The notes: generated from the sequence alone by a model not told the origin. 64,000 nucleotides of DNA from Xanthobacter autotrophicus (GCF_043194295.1 NZ_JBAFVK010000011.1), one strand, 5' to 3'; positions 43,569 through 53,195 are shown, counted from the first letter of the stretch. Numbers and translations are program-made.

Positions 43569-45665
43569 TCAGGTTGTGCGGCCCACCGTCTTCAATGCGA
43601 ACAGATAGACGAGGGCCACCTCGTCCAGTTTGTCGAATCGCCCGGCGGCGCCCCCGTGTCCCGCATCCATGTTGGTGCGCAGCAGGATGGTCCGCCCGCC
43701 GGTGTCGGCCGCGCGCAGCCGCGCCACCCATTTCGCCGGCTCCCAATAGGTGACGCGGGGATCGGTCAGTCCGGCGAGGGCGAAGATGGAAGGGTAGGCC
43801 TGCGGCCGCACGTTATCCACGGGCGAATAGCTGAGGATGCGCCGGAATGCCGCCTCGTCGGTAATGGGATTGCCCCATTCGGGCCATTCGGGCGGGGTCA
43901 GGGGCAGGGTGTCGTCCAGCATGGTGGTCAGCACGTCCACGAACGGGACTTCGGCCACGATGCCGGCGAACAGGTCCGGCCGCAGATTGGCGACCGCTCC
44001 CATCAGCATGCCCCCCGCTGAGCCGCCCTGGGCGACGATGCGGTCAGGCGTGGTGAAGCCCTCGGCCACCAGATGCTCGGCGCAGGCGACAAAATCGGTG
44101 AAGGTGTTGGTCTTCCCCGCAAGCTTGCCGTCGGCATACCAGCGCCAGCCCTTGTCGGTACCCCCGCGCACATGGGCGATGGCATAGATAAAGCCGCGAT
44201 CCACCAGCGACAGGCGGCTGGTGGAGAAGCCGGCCGGAATGGTGATGCCGTAGGCGCCATAGCCATAGAGCAGGAGCGGGGCGGAGCCGTTGAGCGGGGT
44301 TCCCTTGCGATAAAGCAGGGAGATCGGAACGCTTTCCCCATCCGGCGCGGAGGCATAGAGCCGCCGGGTCACGTAGTCCGCCGGGTCGTGGCCGGAGGGG
44401 ACCTCCTGGCGCTTCAGCATCTCCCGGCGGCGGCTCGCCATGTCGTAGTCCCACACCTCGGACGGGGTGGTCATGGAGGCGTAGGTGAAGCGCACCGCGC
44501 TGGTGTCGAAGCCGAAGCCGGGGTGGAGCCCCAGCGCATAGGCTTCCTCGTCGAAGGCTATGGCGTGTTCATCCCCCGAGGCGATGTCGCGGATGATGAT
44601 GCGCGGCAGCCCTGCTTCCCGCTCCAGCCGGGCCATGTGGCCGGCGAAGAGGGTGTGGCTCAGGATCATCCGCCCGGCCCGGTGGGGCACCAGATCGCGC
44701 CAGTTCGCGCGTTCCGGCGTGGCCGTGGGGGCGGTGACGAGCTTGAAATCCTCCGCCCCGTCCGCGTTGGTGAGGAGGATCAGGCTGTCGATACCGGCGA
44801 GGCTTGGGTGGTGCTCCACCTCGTAACGCACGCCGGTCTCGCGCGGGGCGATGCAGCGGGGCAGGGGCGCGGCTTGGGTCAGGTCCAGCAAGTGGACCTC
44901 CGAGGTGTCATGGTCACCACAGGCGATGAGGCCGTAGCGGTGGGACTGGGTCTCGCCCAGCGAGACGAAAAAGCCCTTGTCCGGCTCCTCATAGATGAGG
45001 GTGTCGGTGGCGGGATCGGTGCCCAGCACGTGACGGAACACCCTGGATGGCCGGTGCTCGGCATCGCGGCGGATATAATAGAGCACCGACCCGTCGGCGC
45101 TCCATAAAAGGTCGCCGGTGGTTTCCTCGATCACGTCGGGCAGGTCGGCGCCGCTCGTCAGGTCGCGGACGCGGATGGCGTACAGCTCCGAGCCGGAGGT
45201 GTCGGCCGCGAAGGCGAGGCGGGCATGGTCGCGGGTGTGGCGCCAGTGGCCGAAATGAAAATAGGCCTTGCCGTCCGCTTCCTTGTCGCCGTCCAGCAGG
45301 ATGGCCTCGGGCCCATCGGGCAGGGGCTTGCGGCAATAGAGCGGATGCTGGCCGCCCTCCCGGTGGCGGGAGAAATAGGCGAAGGAGCCATCCGGGGCGG
45401 GAACGGACGAGTCATCCTCCTTGATGCGCCCGCGCATCTCGGCGACGAGGGCCGTCTTGGCCTCACCCATGGGAGCGAAATAGGCCTCCGCGTAGGCGTT
45501 TTCCGCCTCCAGATAGGTACGGATGTCGGCGTCCAGCACCGACGGATCGCGCATGACGGCGCGCCAGTTTTCGGCGCGCAGCCAAGCATAGTCCTCGGTG
45601 AGAGCCACGCCGTGGACAATGCGTTCACTGGGGCGGCGTGGTGCGCGCGGCGGCTCAGGCGCCAC
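43569..45665 (-). CDS. ptrB: S9 family prolyl oligopeptidase, protease II (oligopeptidase B)
   Basis: A cytoplasmic serine peptidase that cuts short peptides after basic residues. It has about 698 residues: an N-terminal seven-bladed propeller (HGVALTEDYAWLRAENWR onward) and a C-terminal catalytic domain. The nucleophile is in AQGGSAGGMLMGA, the Asp region follows, and the His is in NMDAGHGGAAGRFD. I choose GTG 45665 because GGAG stands six bases upstream. TTG 45689 is the longer alternative. Either start overlaps the 3' end of msrB, which is read in the same direction. Confidence 0.92.
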   Translation of the reverse strand: MAPEPPRAPRRPSERIVHGVALTEDYAWLRAENWRAVMRDPSVLDADIRTYLEAENAYAEAYFAPMGEAKTALVAEMRGRIKEDDSSVPAPDGSFAYFSRHREGGQHPLYCRKPLPDGPEAILLDGDKEADGKAYFHFGHWRHTRDHARLAFAADTSGSELYAIRVRDLTSGADLPDVIEETTGDLLWSADGSVLYYIRRDAEHRPSRVFRHVLGTDPATDTLIYEEPDKGFFVSLGETQSHRYGLIACGDHDTSEVHLLDLTQAAPLPRCIAPRETGVRYEVEHHPSLAGIDSLILLTNADGAEDFKLVTAPTATPERANWRDLVPHRAGRMILSHTLFAGHMARLEREAGLPRIIIRDIASGDEHAIAFDEEAYALGLHPGFGFDTSAVRFTYASMTTPSEVWDYDMASRRREMLKRQEVPSGHDPADYVTRRLYASAPDGESVPISLLYRKGTPLNGSAPLLLYGYGAYGITIPAGFSTSRLSLVDRGFIYAIAHVRGGTDKGWRWYADGKLAGKTNTFTDFVACAEHLVAEGFTTPDRIVAQGGSAGGMLMGAVANLRPDLFAGIVAEVPFVDVLTTMLDDTLPLTPPEWPEWGNPITDEAAFRRILSYSPVDNVRPQAYPSIFALAGLTDPRVTYWEPAKWVARLRAADTGGRTILLRTNMDAGHGGAAGRFDKLDEVALVYLFALKTVGRTT

Positions 45666-46125
45666 GGGTGTCTCCGTCGTCGGGCACAAGCTTGAGGGCG
45701 GTGCCGTTCAGGCAGAAGCGCAGGCCCGTGGGTGCCGGTCCATCCGGGAAGACGTGGCCCAGGTGACTCTCGCAACTGGCGCAGCGCACCTCTATGCGGC
45801 GCATCCCATGGGAGGTATCTTCGTGTGTCACGACCGCGTCGGGGGAGATCGGGGAGAAGAAGCTCGGCCAGCCCGTGCCCGAATCATACTTGGTTTCGGA
45901 GCGAAACAGCGGGGTTCCACAGGCAACGCAGGAATAAAGACCCGCGCGCTTCTCGTCCCAGTAAGGGCCGGTGAAGGCGCGTTCGGTGCCATGCTCGCGG
46001 GTGATTCGAAACTGCTCGGGCGTCAGGCAGGAGCGCCATTCGCTCTCACTTTTCACCACCTTGGTATCGCTGTCACCCTGGGCAGCAAGAGATGGGGCGA
46101 CGGGAGACGGGGCAGGATTGGGCAT
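45655..46125 (-). CDS. msrB: peptide-methionine (R)-S-oxide reductase
   Basis: Repairs oxidised methionine (R-sulfoxide) in proteins, using thioredoxin. The 156-residue protein has the structural zinc site in CVACGTPLF and CASCESHLGHVF, the substrate block YDSGTGWPSFF, and the catalytic Cys in LRFCLNGTAL. The usual R-Y-C-I-N-S/G-A is slightly altered. The first 35 residues are a Pro/Ala/Ser-rich extension without clear export signal. It overlaps ptrB downstream. Confidence 0.94.
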   Translation of the reverse strand: MPNPAPSPVAPSLAAQGDSDTKVVKSESEWRSCLTPEQFRITREHGTERAFTGPYWDEKRAGLYSCVACGTPLFRSETKYDSGTGWPSFFSPISPDAVVTHEDTSHGMRRIEVRCASCESHLGHVFPDGPAPTGLRFCLNGTALKLVPDDGDTRGA

Positions 46126-46656
46126 GGAAGACCCCTGGTTCGATTATCACGAGAGGTAGGCACTCCCGGTGGCAACGGCAAGGCGGCGGCGGGCGCGGCA
46201 CTGCCTTTTTGGCGACGAGAGGCGGCAGCCGGGGGGGCGCGGGCCGGGTCTGATCCGTGGACCCGCCCCGAGATCGAACGCGCCCCGCTGGGCCGATCAT
46301 GGCCGGAACCTTGGACGACCCTTATGTATGCAAGAACAGCAAACGTTTTCGCGAAATACTGGTTGCAAAGCTGAAGTCGCGAAATTAACAAATATAGAGC
46401 ACCTTCTTCGTCGGATCGCTGTGGAGCGGCTGAACGGGGAGGGGAAGCAAGGTTCGTCGCCGGTGGGCCCGAATCGGCGGAGGTTTCAATGGTCCCCGAT
46501 TGAGGTTCGACCTTCGTCCGAAGACGGCGCCATTCCAGATCAACTTCGCGGGCAAGGTCCTGCGGTTCGCGCAGTTGGCCCAAAGGCGCTACCCGCGCGG
46601 GCCGTTTTGAATTTCATCCATTCGATGCCAAGAAAACCAACCGCGAAGAAGGTCCC
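46126..46656. other. 531-bp region upstream of mucR
   Basis: Divergent region between msrB (minus) and mucR (plus), with no coding frame I trust. The stretch 46320-46400 is AT-richer than the surroundings and contains the direct repeat TCGCGAAAT at 46349-46357 and 46377-46385. The mucR promoter may sit there, giving a leader of about 250 nt. MucR proteins bind AT-rich DNA and repress their own genes, so this is a plausible autoregulatory site. Confidence 0.4.
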
Positions 46657-47073
46657 ATGAGCGAAACCACCGATACGACCGCCTTTATCGAGCTCGCGAC
46701 GGACATCGTTTCGGCCTATGTCAGCAACAACACGGTTGCCCTTGCCGATCTGCCCTCCCTCATCAATGAGGTCTACGGCACGCTCCAGCGTCTCTCCAGC
46801 GGCGAGGAAGAGCCCGTCTCCGAGCCGGCCAAGCCCGCCGTGGCGGTGAAGAAGTCGGTGAATCCGGACTTCATCATCTGTCTGGAGGACGGTAAGAAGT
46901 TCAAGTCCCTGAAGCGCCACCTGCGCACCCGCTACGATATGACCCCCGAGCAATACCGCGAGAAGTGGGGCCTGCCGGCCGACTATCCCATGGTGGCGCC
47001 AAATTACGCGGCCGCCCGCTCGGAACTGGCCAAGCAGATGGGCCTTGGCCAGCAGCGCCGCCGGGGCGCCTGA
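46657..47073 (+). CDS. MucR/Ros family transcriptional regulator
   Basis: A 138-residue global regulator of the Ros/MucR type, which controls exopolysaccharide, motility and host interaction in rhizobia and Brucella. The N-terminal helix pair (IELATDIVSAYVSNN, LPSLINEVYGTLQRL) mediates oligomers. The DNA-binding zinc-finger-like domain runs FIICLEDGKKFKSLKRHLRT and then MTPEQYREKWGLPADYPMVA. The canonical C-x2-C is C-x2-D, and the second metal-ligand His appears replaced (RTRYD), so zinc binding may be lost, as in some Mesorhizobium homologues. Confidence 0.92.
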   Translation: MSETTDTTAFIELATDIVSAYVSNNTVALADLPSLINEVYGTLQRLSSGEEEPVSEPAKPAVAVKKSVNPDFIICLEDGKKFKSLKRHLRTRYDMTPEQYREKWGLPADYPMVAPNYAAARSELAKQMGLGQQRRRGA

Positions 47074-47120
47074 TCCTCAGGTGCGTCCAAGGGCGGCTTT
47101 GGACAGCAAGACCCGGAGAC

Positions 47121-47160
47121 AAAAAGGCCCGGCACTGTGGTGCCGGGCCTTTGCTTTTTA
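47121..47160 (+). terminator. Rho-independent terminator after mucR
   Basis: AAAGGCCCGGCAC pairs with GTGCCGGGCCTTT around a TGTG loop and is followed by GCTTTTT. Forty-eight bases after the mucR stop codon. One of the clearest terminators in the window; the A-run on the other side lets it work both ways. Confidence 0.9.
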
Positions 47161-47254
47161 AACCGGACCTGTTTGAAACCAGATCTGGAGACCGGGGACG
47201 AACGAGGCGCGTCCATCCAGGCCGTGCTACGCGATGGCCATTACTCCGCGACCG

Positions 47255-48868
47255 TTACTCGGCGGCGATGCGCACATGGGGCTGGGCGTCGCGCACGGCG
47301 GCGTCCACATGGCTCTCGAACCGGGTGAAATTCTCCCGGAACATCTCCACCAGCCGGCGCGCGGTGGCGTCGAACTCCGCCTTGTCGGCCCAGGTCTTGG
47401 ACGGATAGAGCACATGCGGCTCGATGCCGGGCACATTGGTGGGCACCTCGAACCCGAAATAGGGATCGGTGCGGAACGATGCGCCCTTCAGCGAGCCGTC
47501 CAGCACAGCCGTGAGCAGGGTGCGGGTGACTTTAATGGGCATTCGCCGTCCGGTGCCGAACTTGCCGCCGGTCCAGCCGGTGTTCACCAGCCAGCAGTCC
47601 ACCTGATGTTCCGCGATCAGGTCACGCAGAAGATTGCCGTACACCGAGGGATGGCGCGGCATGAAGGGGGCGCCGAAGCAGGTGGAGAAGGTGGCTTCCG
47701 GATCCTTCACCCCCTTCTCGGTACCGGCGACCTTGGCGGTGTAGCCCGACAGGAAGTGATACATGGCCTGCGCCGGGGTCAGACGGGCGATGGGCGGCAG
47801 CACGCCGAAGGCGTCGCAGGTGAGCATCACCACGTTCTTCGGCATGCCCGCGACGCTGGTGGCGCTGGCATTGGGAATGAACGACAGGGGATAGCAGGAG
47901 CGGGTGTTCTCGGTCAGGCTGCCGTCGTCGAAGTCGGGGACGTGGGTGACTTTGTCCAGCAGCACGTTCTCCAGCACCGTGCCGAAGCGGTTGGAGGCGG
48001 CGAAGATCTCCGGCTCTGCCTCGGCCGAGAGGCGGATGGTCTTGGCGTAGCAGCCGCCCTCGAAATTGAAGACGCCGCTCTGGCTCCAGCCGTGCTCGTC
48101 ATCGCCCAGAAGGGTGCGGTTGGGATCGGCGGAGAGGGTGGTCTTGCCGGTGCCGGACAGGCCGAAGAACAGGCATACGTCGCCGTCCGCGCCCACGTTC
48201 GCCGAGCAGTGCATGGGCATGATGCCCTTTTTCGGCAGGATGTAGTTCAGCGCCGTGAACACCGACTTTTTCATCTCGCCCGCATAGGACGAATTGCCGA
48301 TCAGCACGATGCCGCGGGTGAAATTCACCGCGATCACCGTCTCCGAGCGTACCCCGTGGCGCGCCGGATCCGCCTTGAAGGACGGCAGGTCGATGATGGT
48401 GAGTTCGGGCACGAAGCTGTCCAGCTCGGCCTGCTCCGGCCGGCGCAGCATGGTGCGGATGAACAGCGAGTGCCAGGCGAACTCGGTATAGACGCGCACC
48501 TTGATGCGGCAGGAGGGGTCGGCGCCGCCGTAGAGGTCCTGGGCATAGAGGGTCTTGTCCTCGGCCGCCGCGAGGAAGTCCTGGTAGAGCGTCTCGAACT
48601 GCTCCGGTGAGATGGCGCCGTTGTTGTCCCACCACACCTCGGCCTCGGTGTCGGCGTCGCGGACCACGAACTTGTCCTTGGGGCTGCGGCCGGTATGGGC
48701 GCCCGTCTCCGCAACCAGCGCGCCGCCGGAGGACAGGCGGGCTTCCCGGTTCGCCAGGGCGTGCTCGTAGAGCGCGGGCTCCAGCAGGTTCCAGTGAACC
48801 GCGGTAAGGTGTTTCAAACCGAAGCTGGCGGCGCCGCAGGCGCTGTTCCGGTGGCCGGTTTCGAGCAA
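47255..48868 (-). CDS. pckA: phosphoenolpyruvate carboxykinase (ATP)
   Basis: Converts oxaloacetate and ATP to phosphoenolpyruvate, CO2 and ADP, the entry to gluconeogenesis. With start TTG 48868 the protein has 537 residues, the family norm. The frame stays open to 49051, but the strong GGAGGACGATTCC lies just before 48868 and the conserved part starts soon after (FGLKHLTAVHWNL). Motifs: GAHTGRSPKDKF, the P-loop FFGLSGTGKTTLSADP, and VNTGWTGGKFGTGRRMP. In rhizobia pckA responds to ChvI and to carbon source; chvI is 1.2 kb away from its start. Confidence 0.95.
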   Translation of the reverse strand: MLETGHRNSACGAASFGLKHLTAVHWNLLEPALYEHALANREARLSSGGALVAETGAHTGRSPKDKFVVRDADTEAEVWWDNNGAISPEQFETLYQDFLAAAEDKTLYAQDLYGGADPSCRIKVRVYTEFAWHSLFIRTMLRRPEQAELDSFVPELTIIDLPSFKADPARHGVRSETVIAVNFTRGIVLIGNSSYAGEMKKSVFTALNYILPKKGIMPMHCSANVGADGDVCLFFGLSGTGKTTLSADPNRTLLGDDEHGWSQSGVFNFEGGCYAKTIRLSAEAEPEIFAASNRFGTVLENVLLDKVTHVPDFDDGSLTENTRSCYPLSFIPNASATSVAGMPKNVVMLTCDAFGVLPPIARLTPAQAMYHFLSGYTAKVAGTEKGVKDPEATFSTCFGAPFMPRHPSVYGNLLRDLIAEHQVDCWLVNTGWTGGKFGTGRRMPIKVTRTLLTAVLDGSLKGASFRTDPYFGFEVPTNVPGIEPHVLYPSKTWADKAEFDATARRLVEMFRENFTRFESHVDAAVRDAQPHVRIAAE

Positions 48869-49046
48869 GGAATCGTCCTCCTGATGTTCCCACCGGCTTG
48901 AAGCCGGCTCCGCGCGGCACACGGACGCCATCCTGCATCCTTGAGGGATGCCACGCCTCCTCAGGCTATAAGGAGACGCCGCCAAAGGAAATACCGCCAA
49001 ACGTCCATCCGGAACGCGATGCAGCCCCACTCTACAAGTGGGGACA

Positions 49047-49076
49047 GCCACGGCGTTTCCTAAGAAACGCCGTGGC
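49047..49076. terminator. long perfect hairpin between the HugZ-like gene and pckA
   Basis: GCCACGGCGTTTC and GAAACGCCGTGGC make a 13-bp stem with a CTAA loop, ending at the last base before the HugZ-like stop codon. No T-run follows on either strand. It probably blocks readthrough into pckA or protects the 3' end of the message. Confidence 0.6.
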
Positions 49077-49793
49077 TCAGGCAGCGGTTCCCTGACGCGC
49101 CTTCTGCACGAGGGCGACGAGTTCTTGACGCACTGCGGTAAGATCAGTAACGCGCTGCGAAAATTCTAGACGACGGACCAGCTCGCCGCTGGAAATCTCG
49201 CAGCCTTCCGGGTCCACCGCCACCATGCGCCAGGCGCCCTCGGGCGCACCGAGAAGGACCGTTGCGTAAAGGCCGACGGCATCCGAGTGGTCGGCATTCA
49301 TGTGCGCGATGACACCGTCGGCACCCGCTGCCAGTGCTTCGGCCCCGGTCCAGTCGGTGAGGAGGGCGGCGCCCGGCACGTCCACGATACGGCCGAAACC
49401 CTCCACCAGGTGCGCCTCTTCCACATGGATGGCGTGGAAGGCAAAGTCCGTGAAGTCCACATAGCCAGCTGCGGCAGGATGGCGGGCGAGGTACCGGGCG
49501 CGCACCTCGGCCTCCGGCGCCGCCACGATGCGGCCGATGAGGCTGGCCCGCGGCGCATTCAGTGGATCGATGGCGCCTGCCGCCGAGATCAGAAGGGAGA
49601 CCCGCGCATCACCGGCGATGTTGCGGGTGTGTCGGGCGAGGCGGGAGATGAGCAGGGTGGGGCGGCCTTCCGGACCGGTGGCCACCGCCACCAGCGAGGC
49701 ATAGGGCCCGCCCGTACCCTCCAGCGTCGCCAGCGCGCCGAAGCGCGCTTCGCGGATGAGCCGGCGGACGGCGGTGGCGGCAGATTCGGCCAT
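49077..49793 (-). CDS. HugZ-like heme/flavin split-barrel protein (pyridoxamine 5'-phosphate oxidase fold, DUF2470 tail)
   Basis: A 238-residue cytoplasmic protein. Residues about 5-140 are a PNPOx-type split barrel (ARFGALATLEGTGGPYASLV, LISRLARHTRNIAGDARVSL). The C-terminal part (about 155-235) is the DUF2470 domain, IAHMNADHSDAVGLYATVLL, whose His is a heme ligand in HugZ. Relatives degrade or bind heme and support iron supply; without the heme pathway around it the exact role is uncertain. Confidence 0.85.
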   Translation of the reverse strand: MAESAATAVRRLIREARFGALATLEGTGGPYASLVAVATGPEGRPTLLISRLARHTRNIAGDARVSLLISAAGAIDPLNAPRASLIGRIVAAPEAEVRARYLARHPAAAGYVDFTDFAFHAIHVEEAHLVEGFGRIVDVPGAALLTDWTGAEALAAGADGVIAHMNADHSDAVGLYATVLLGAPEGAWRMVAVDPEGCEISSGELVRRLEFSQRVTDLTAVRQELVALVQKARQGTAA

Positions 49794-50091
49794 GAAACCA
49801 TGCTCCCTTCAGACCAACGCAGGATGATGCGGTCCGCCTGCCCAGCGCAAGCGCTGCCGCCACCGCAGGCCGCCGCAGGGCGAACGTGGTGACGCTTGGC
49901 CGGGTCGAGGCTCGGTCCGGTCGGGCCTTATGGGCGACATTTACAAGGTGACGTTTGGCGTCAGTGGAGAATCCCGCTATTTTGCGGCAGTCGACTCTTG
50001 TGTGTCACATTTCGGCCACGCGAACGGGGTTCACCCCTCGCGTAAGGCCGCAGTTGAGGCCGCTGTTTCCAGACGGCTGAAAAGAGGTGTC
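49794..50091. other. divergent promoter region, HugZ-like gene / chvI
   Basis: 298 bp between divergent starts. The part 49930-50010 is less GC-rich and probably holds the chvI promoter. A frame from 49930 runs into chvI, but its product does not resemble a receiver domain start, so ATG 50092 is kept. Confidence 0.4.
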
Positions 50092-50790
50092 ATGCCCACC
50101 ATCGCCCTCGTCGACGACGACCGCAACATTCTGACCTCGGTTTCCATCGCACTGGAGGCGGAAGGCTATCGCATCGACACCTACACCGATGGCGCCTCGG
50201 CCCTGGATGGATTCAAGACCAACCCGCCGGACCTCGCCATCCTCGACATCAAGATGCCGCGCATGGACGGCATGGAGCTGCTGCGCCGCTTGCGCCAGAA
50301 GACCGACATGCCGGTGATCTTCCTCACCTCCAAGGATGAGGAGATCGACGAACTGTTCGGCCTCAAGATGGGCGCCGATGACTTTATCAAGAAGCCGTTC
50401 TCCCAGCGCCTGCTGGTGGAGCGGGTGAAGGCCGTGCTGCGCCGGGTCGGTGCCAAGGATGGCGCCGCCCCCCGCGAGACCGACAGCGCCAAGGTGCTGG
50501 AGCGCGGCAATCTGCGCATGGATCCCGAGCGCCACACCTGCACCTGGAAGGGCGAGCCGGTGACCCTCACCGTCACCGAATTCCTGATCCTGCAGGCGCT
50601 GGCCCAGCGTCCCGGCGTGGTCAAGAGCCGCAACGCGCTGATGGATGCGGCCTATGACGATCAGGTCTATGTGGACGACCGCACCATCGACAGCCACATC
50701 AAGCGGCTGCGCAAGAAGTTCAAGTCGGTGGACGACAGCTTCGAGATGATCGAGACCCTGTACGGCGTCGGCTACCGGTTCAAGGAGTGA
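50092..50790 (+). CDS. chvI: response regulator ChvI
   Basis: OmpR-type DNA-binding response regulator of 232 residues. The receiver has LVDDDRNILTSVSIALEAEG, the phosphoacceptor Asp in LAILDIKMPRMDG and the Lys in DDFIKKPFSQRLLVERVKAV. The winged-helix domain ends with DDRTIDSHIKRLRKKFK and VGYRFKE. ChvI with ChvG and the periplasmic inhibitor ExoR forms the acid- and host-sensing switch of rhizobia and Agrobacterium. chvG follows by 34 bp; exoR is not in the window. Confidence 0.95.
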   Translation: MPTIALVDDDRNILTSVSIALEAEGYRIDTYTDGASALDGFKTNPPDLAILDIKMPRMDGMELLRRLRQKTDMPVIFLTSKDEEIDELFGLKMGADDFIKKPFSQRLLVERVKAVLRRVGAKDGAAPRETDSAKVLERGNLRMDPERHTCTWKGEPVTLTVTEFLILQALAQRPGVVKSRNALMDAAYDDQVYVDDRTIDSHIKRLRKKFKSVDDSFEMIETLYGVGYRFKE

Positions 50791-50824
50791 GCACCACGGC
50801 ACCGCGCCGGGGGCTCTGGACGAC

Positions 50825-52633
50825 ATGACGGCGCACACCGACGAGGCCCGGGCCGACGAGATGGCCCTGGGCGGTCCCGGCGCCTCCGGCGGCCGGGCGG
50901 ACCGCGGGCGCGAGCCGCGCGGCGGTGTGATCGCGTGGCTGAAGCGCGTGCGCCGCTTCGTGGCCTTCAAGGGCTTCTCCTCGCTTACCCGGCGTATCGT
51001 GCTGCTCAACCTCGCCGGGCTGTGCGCCCTGGTGTCGGGCATCCTCTATCTGTCGGAGTTCCGATCCGGCCTCATCGACGCGCGCATCCAGAGTCTCCTG
51101 GTGCAGGGCGAGATCATCGCCGCCGCCATCGCCTCCTCGGCGCAGGTGGAAACCAATGCCATCACCCTCGATCCCGAGCGGCTGCTGGAATTGCAGGCGG
51201 GCGAGAGCTACGGCCCCGACGACGGCTTCGCGCCGCTGGAATTCCCCATCAATCCCGAGCGCGTCGCCCCGGTGCTGCGGCGCCTGGTGGGGCCGACCCG
51301 CACCCGCGCCCGCATCTATGACCGCGAAGGCCAGCTGCTGCTGGATTCCCGTTCGCTCTATTCGCGCGGCGAGATCCTGCGCTACGACCTGCCGTCCCCC
51401 AACGAGCCGAAGCCTGGTGTGCTGGAGCGGGCCTGGCAGGCGGTGCAGCTGTGGTTCGGCCGCGGCGACCTGCCGCTCTACAAGGAGTTCGGCCCCCAGG
51501 CCGGCAAGAATTATCCCGAGGTCGCCTCCGCCGCCATGGGCGTGAAGGCCAGTGAGGTGCGGGTGGACGAGCGCGGACAGGTGGTGGTCTCTGTCGCCGT
51601 GCCGGTCCAGCGCTTCCGCGCCATCCTCGGCGTGCTGCTCTTGTCAACCCAGAGCGGCGAGATCGACGCGGCGGTGAAGGCCGAGCGCTTCGTCATCGTG
51701 CGCGTGTTCCTGGTGGCGGCAGTGGTGATGGTGCTGCTCTCGGTGCTGCTCGCCGGCACCATCGCCGATCCGGTGCGCAAGCTCGCGGCGGCGGCCGAAC
51801 GGGTGCGCCGGCGCATCAAGTCGCGGGTGGAGATCCCGGATTTCACCGCCCGCTCGGACGAGATCGGCCATCTCTCCGGCGCCCTGCGCGACATGACTGG
51901 CGCCCTTTACAATCGCATTGAGGCCATCGAGAGCTTCGCCGCCGACGTGGCGCACGAACTCAAGAACCCGCTCACCTCCCTGCGCAGCGCGGTGGAGACG
52001 CTGCCGCTCGCCAAGAGTGACACCTCGCGCAACCGCCTGATGGACGTGATCCAGCACGACGTGAAACGTCTGGACCGCCTCATTTCCGATATTTCCGACG
52101 CCAGTCGGCTTGATGCCGAGCTGCAGCGGCAGGAGGCGGCGAGCGTCGATCTCAAGCAATTGCTGGAGATGGTGGTGGGCCTTGCCCAGGACGTGCGCAA
52201 GGACGACGGCGTCTGCGTGTCGCTCACTTTCGAGCGGGCACACGGCGCGCCGGCCGACTTCCTGGTGGCGGGCCATGCCTCGCGACTGGGCCAGGTTGTG
52301 GACAATCTCGTCTCCAACGCCCGCTCCTTCTCGCCCGAGGGCGGATCGGTGCGCGTCATGTGCCGCCGGCTGAAGGACGGTGCCGAGATCGTGGTGGACG
52401 ACGACGGCCCAGGCATTCGCCCGGACGCGCTCTCGCGCATCTTCGAGCGCTTCTACACGGACCGGCCGCACCAGGGCTTCGGGCAGAATTCGGGGCTTGG
52501 CCTCTCAATCTCCCGGCAGATCGCCGAGGCCCACGGCGGCACCATCTGGGCTGAGAATCGCACGGAAACCGAGCCCGACGGCACCCTGCGGGTGACCGGC
52601 GCCCGCTTCGTCGTGCGCTTACCGGCCGCCTGA
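50825..52633 (+). CDS. chvG: sensor histidine kinase ChvG
   Basis: The membrane kinase partner of ChvI, 602 residues. TM1 lies at about 58-80, then a periplasmic sensing domain (about 80-290), TM2 near 295-318 (VFLVAAVVMVLLSVLLAGTI) and a HAMP linker. The phosphorylated His is in AADVAHELKNPLTSLRSAVE, and an HATPase domain carries VVDNLVSNARSF, DDDGPGIRP and GLGLSISRQIAEAHGG. The gene order chvI-chvG-hprK-EIIA-HPr is a conserved alphaproteobacterial unit. Confidence 0.95.
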   Translation: MTAHTDEARADEMALGGPGASGGRADRGREPRGGVIAWLKRVRRFVAFKGFSSLTRRIVLLNLAGLCALVSGILYLSEFRSGLIDARIQSLLVQGEIIAAAIASSAQVETNAITLDPERLLELQAGESYGPDDGFAPLEFPINPERVAPVLRRLVGPTRTRARIYDREGQLLLDSRSLYSRGEILRYDLPSPNEPKPGVLERAWQAVQLWFGRGDLPLYKEFGPQAGKNYPEVASAAMGVKASEVRVDERGQVVVSVAVPVQRFRAILGVLLLSTQSGEIDAAVKAERFVIVRVFLVAAVVMVLLSVLLAGTIADPVRKLAAAAERVRRRIKSRVEIPDFTARSDEIGHLSGALRDMTGALYNRIEAIESFAADVAHELKNPLTSLRSAVETLPLAKSDTSRNRLMDVIQHDVKRLDRLISDISDASRLDAELQRQEAASVDLKQLLEMVVGLAQDVRKDDGVCVSLTFERAHGAPADFLVAGHASRLGQVVDNLVSNARSFSPEGGSVRVMCRRLKDGAEIVVDDDGPGIRPDALSRIFERFYTDRPHQGFGQNSGLGLSISRQIAEAHGGTIWAENRTETEPDGTLRVTGARFVVRLPAA

Positions 52634-52636
52634 GCC

Positions 52637-53086
52637 GTGGGCGCGCCCGCCAGTATCCATGCGAGCTGCATCGCCATCGGTGACCTCGGTGTGCTGATCC
52701 GCGGGCCCTCGGGCTCGGGCAAATCGAGCCTCGCCCTGCGGCTCATCCTCGACGCCCCGCGCAGCCTGCCCCCGGCCGAGCTGGTGGCCGACGACCGAGT
52801 GCTGTTGTCGCCGGAGGAGGGCGTTCTGGTGGCGCGGCCGGCCCAAAGACTTGCCGGGTTGATCGAGATGCGGGGCCTCGGCATCCGCCGGCTACCGTAT
52901 CGTCCCATGGTCGCGGTGCGGCATGTGGTCGATCTTGCAGCATCGGACGCGGGCCGGATGCCGACCCCGGAAGCCCGGCGAATGATGCTTCAAGGCATTG
53001 AAGTTGAACGTATTCCTCTGGAGGAGTGGCAGCAGGCGCCACTGGTTCTCGCTTGCATTATCGGAACGCGTGACCACGATGATTAA
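52637..53086 (+). CDS. hprK: HPr kinase/phosphorylase, short alphaproteobacterial form
   Basis: Phosphorylates and dephosphorylates a serine of HPr. This 149-residue version consists of the catalytic C-terminal domain only: P-loop RGPSGSGKSSLALR at about 22-35, LVADDRVLLSPEEGVLVARP, and IEMRGLGIRRLPY. It lacks the N-terminal domain of Firmicute HprK, which is normal for this group. GTG 52637 lies three bases after the chvG stop codon, implying coupling to the two-component system. Confidence 0.9.
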   Translation: MGAPASIHASCIAIGDLGVLIRGPSGSGKSSLALRLILDAPRSLPPAELVADDRVLLSPEEGVLVARPAQRLAGLIEMRGLGIRRLPYRPMVAVRHVVDLAASDAGRMPTPEARRMMLQGIEVERIPLEEWQQAPLVLACIIGTRDHDD

Positions 53087-53195
53087 ATGTGCTTTTGTGC
53101 GTTGCACCCCTTGCGTAATTTTTGAGCCGATCTGAATATGGCCGTCCCGCAACGCGGGAGGCCTTCATCCAAGGGGTGGTGGAGGCGGAGGAAGC

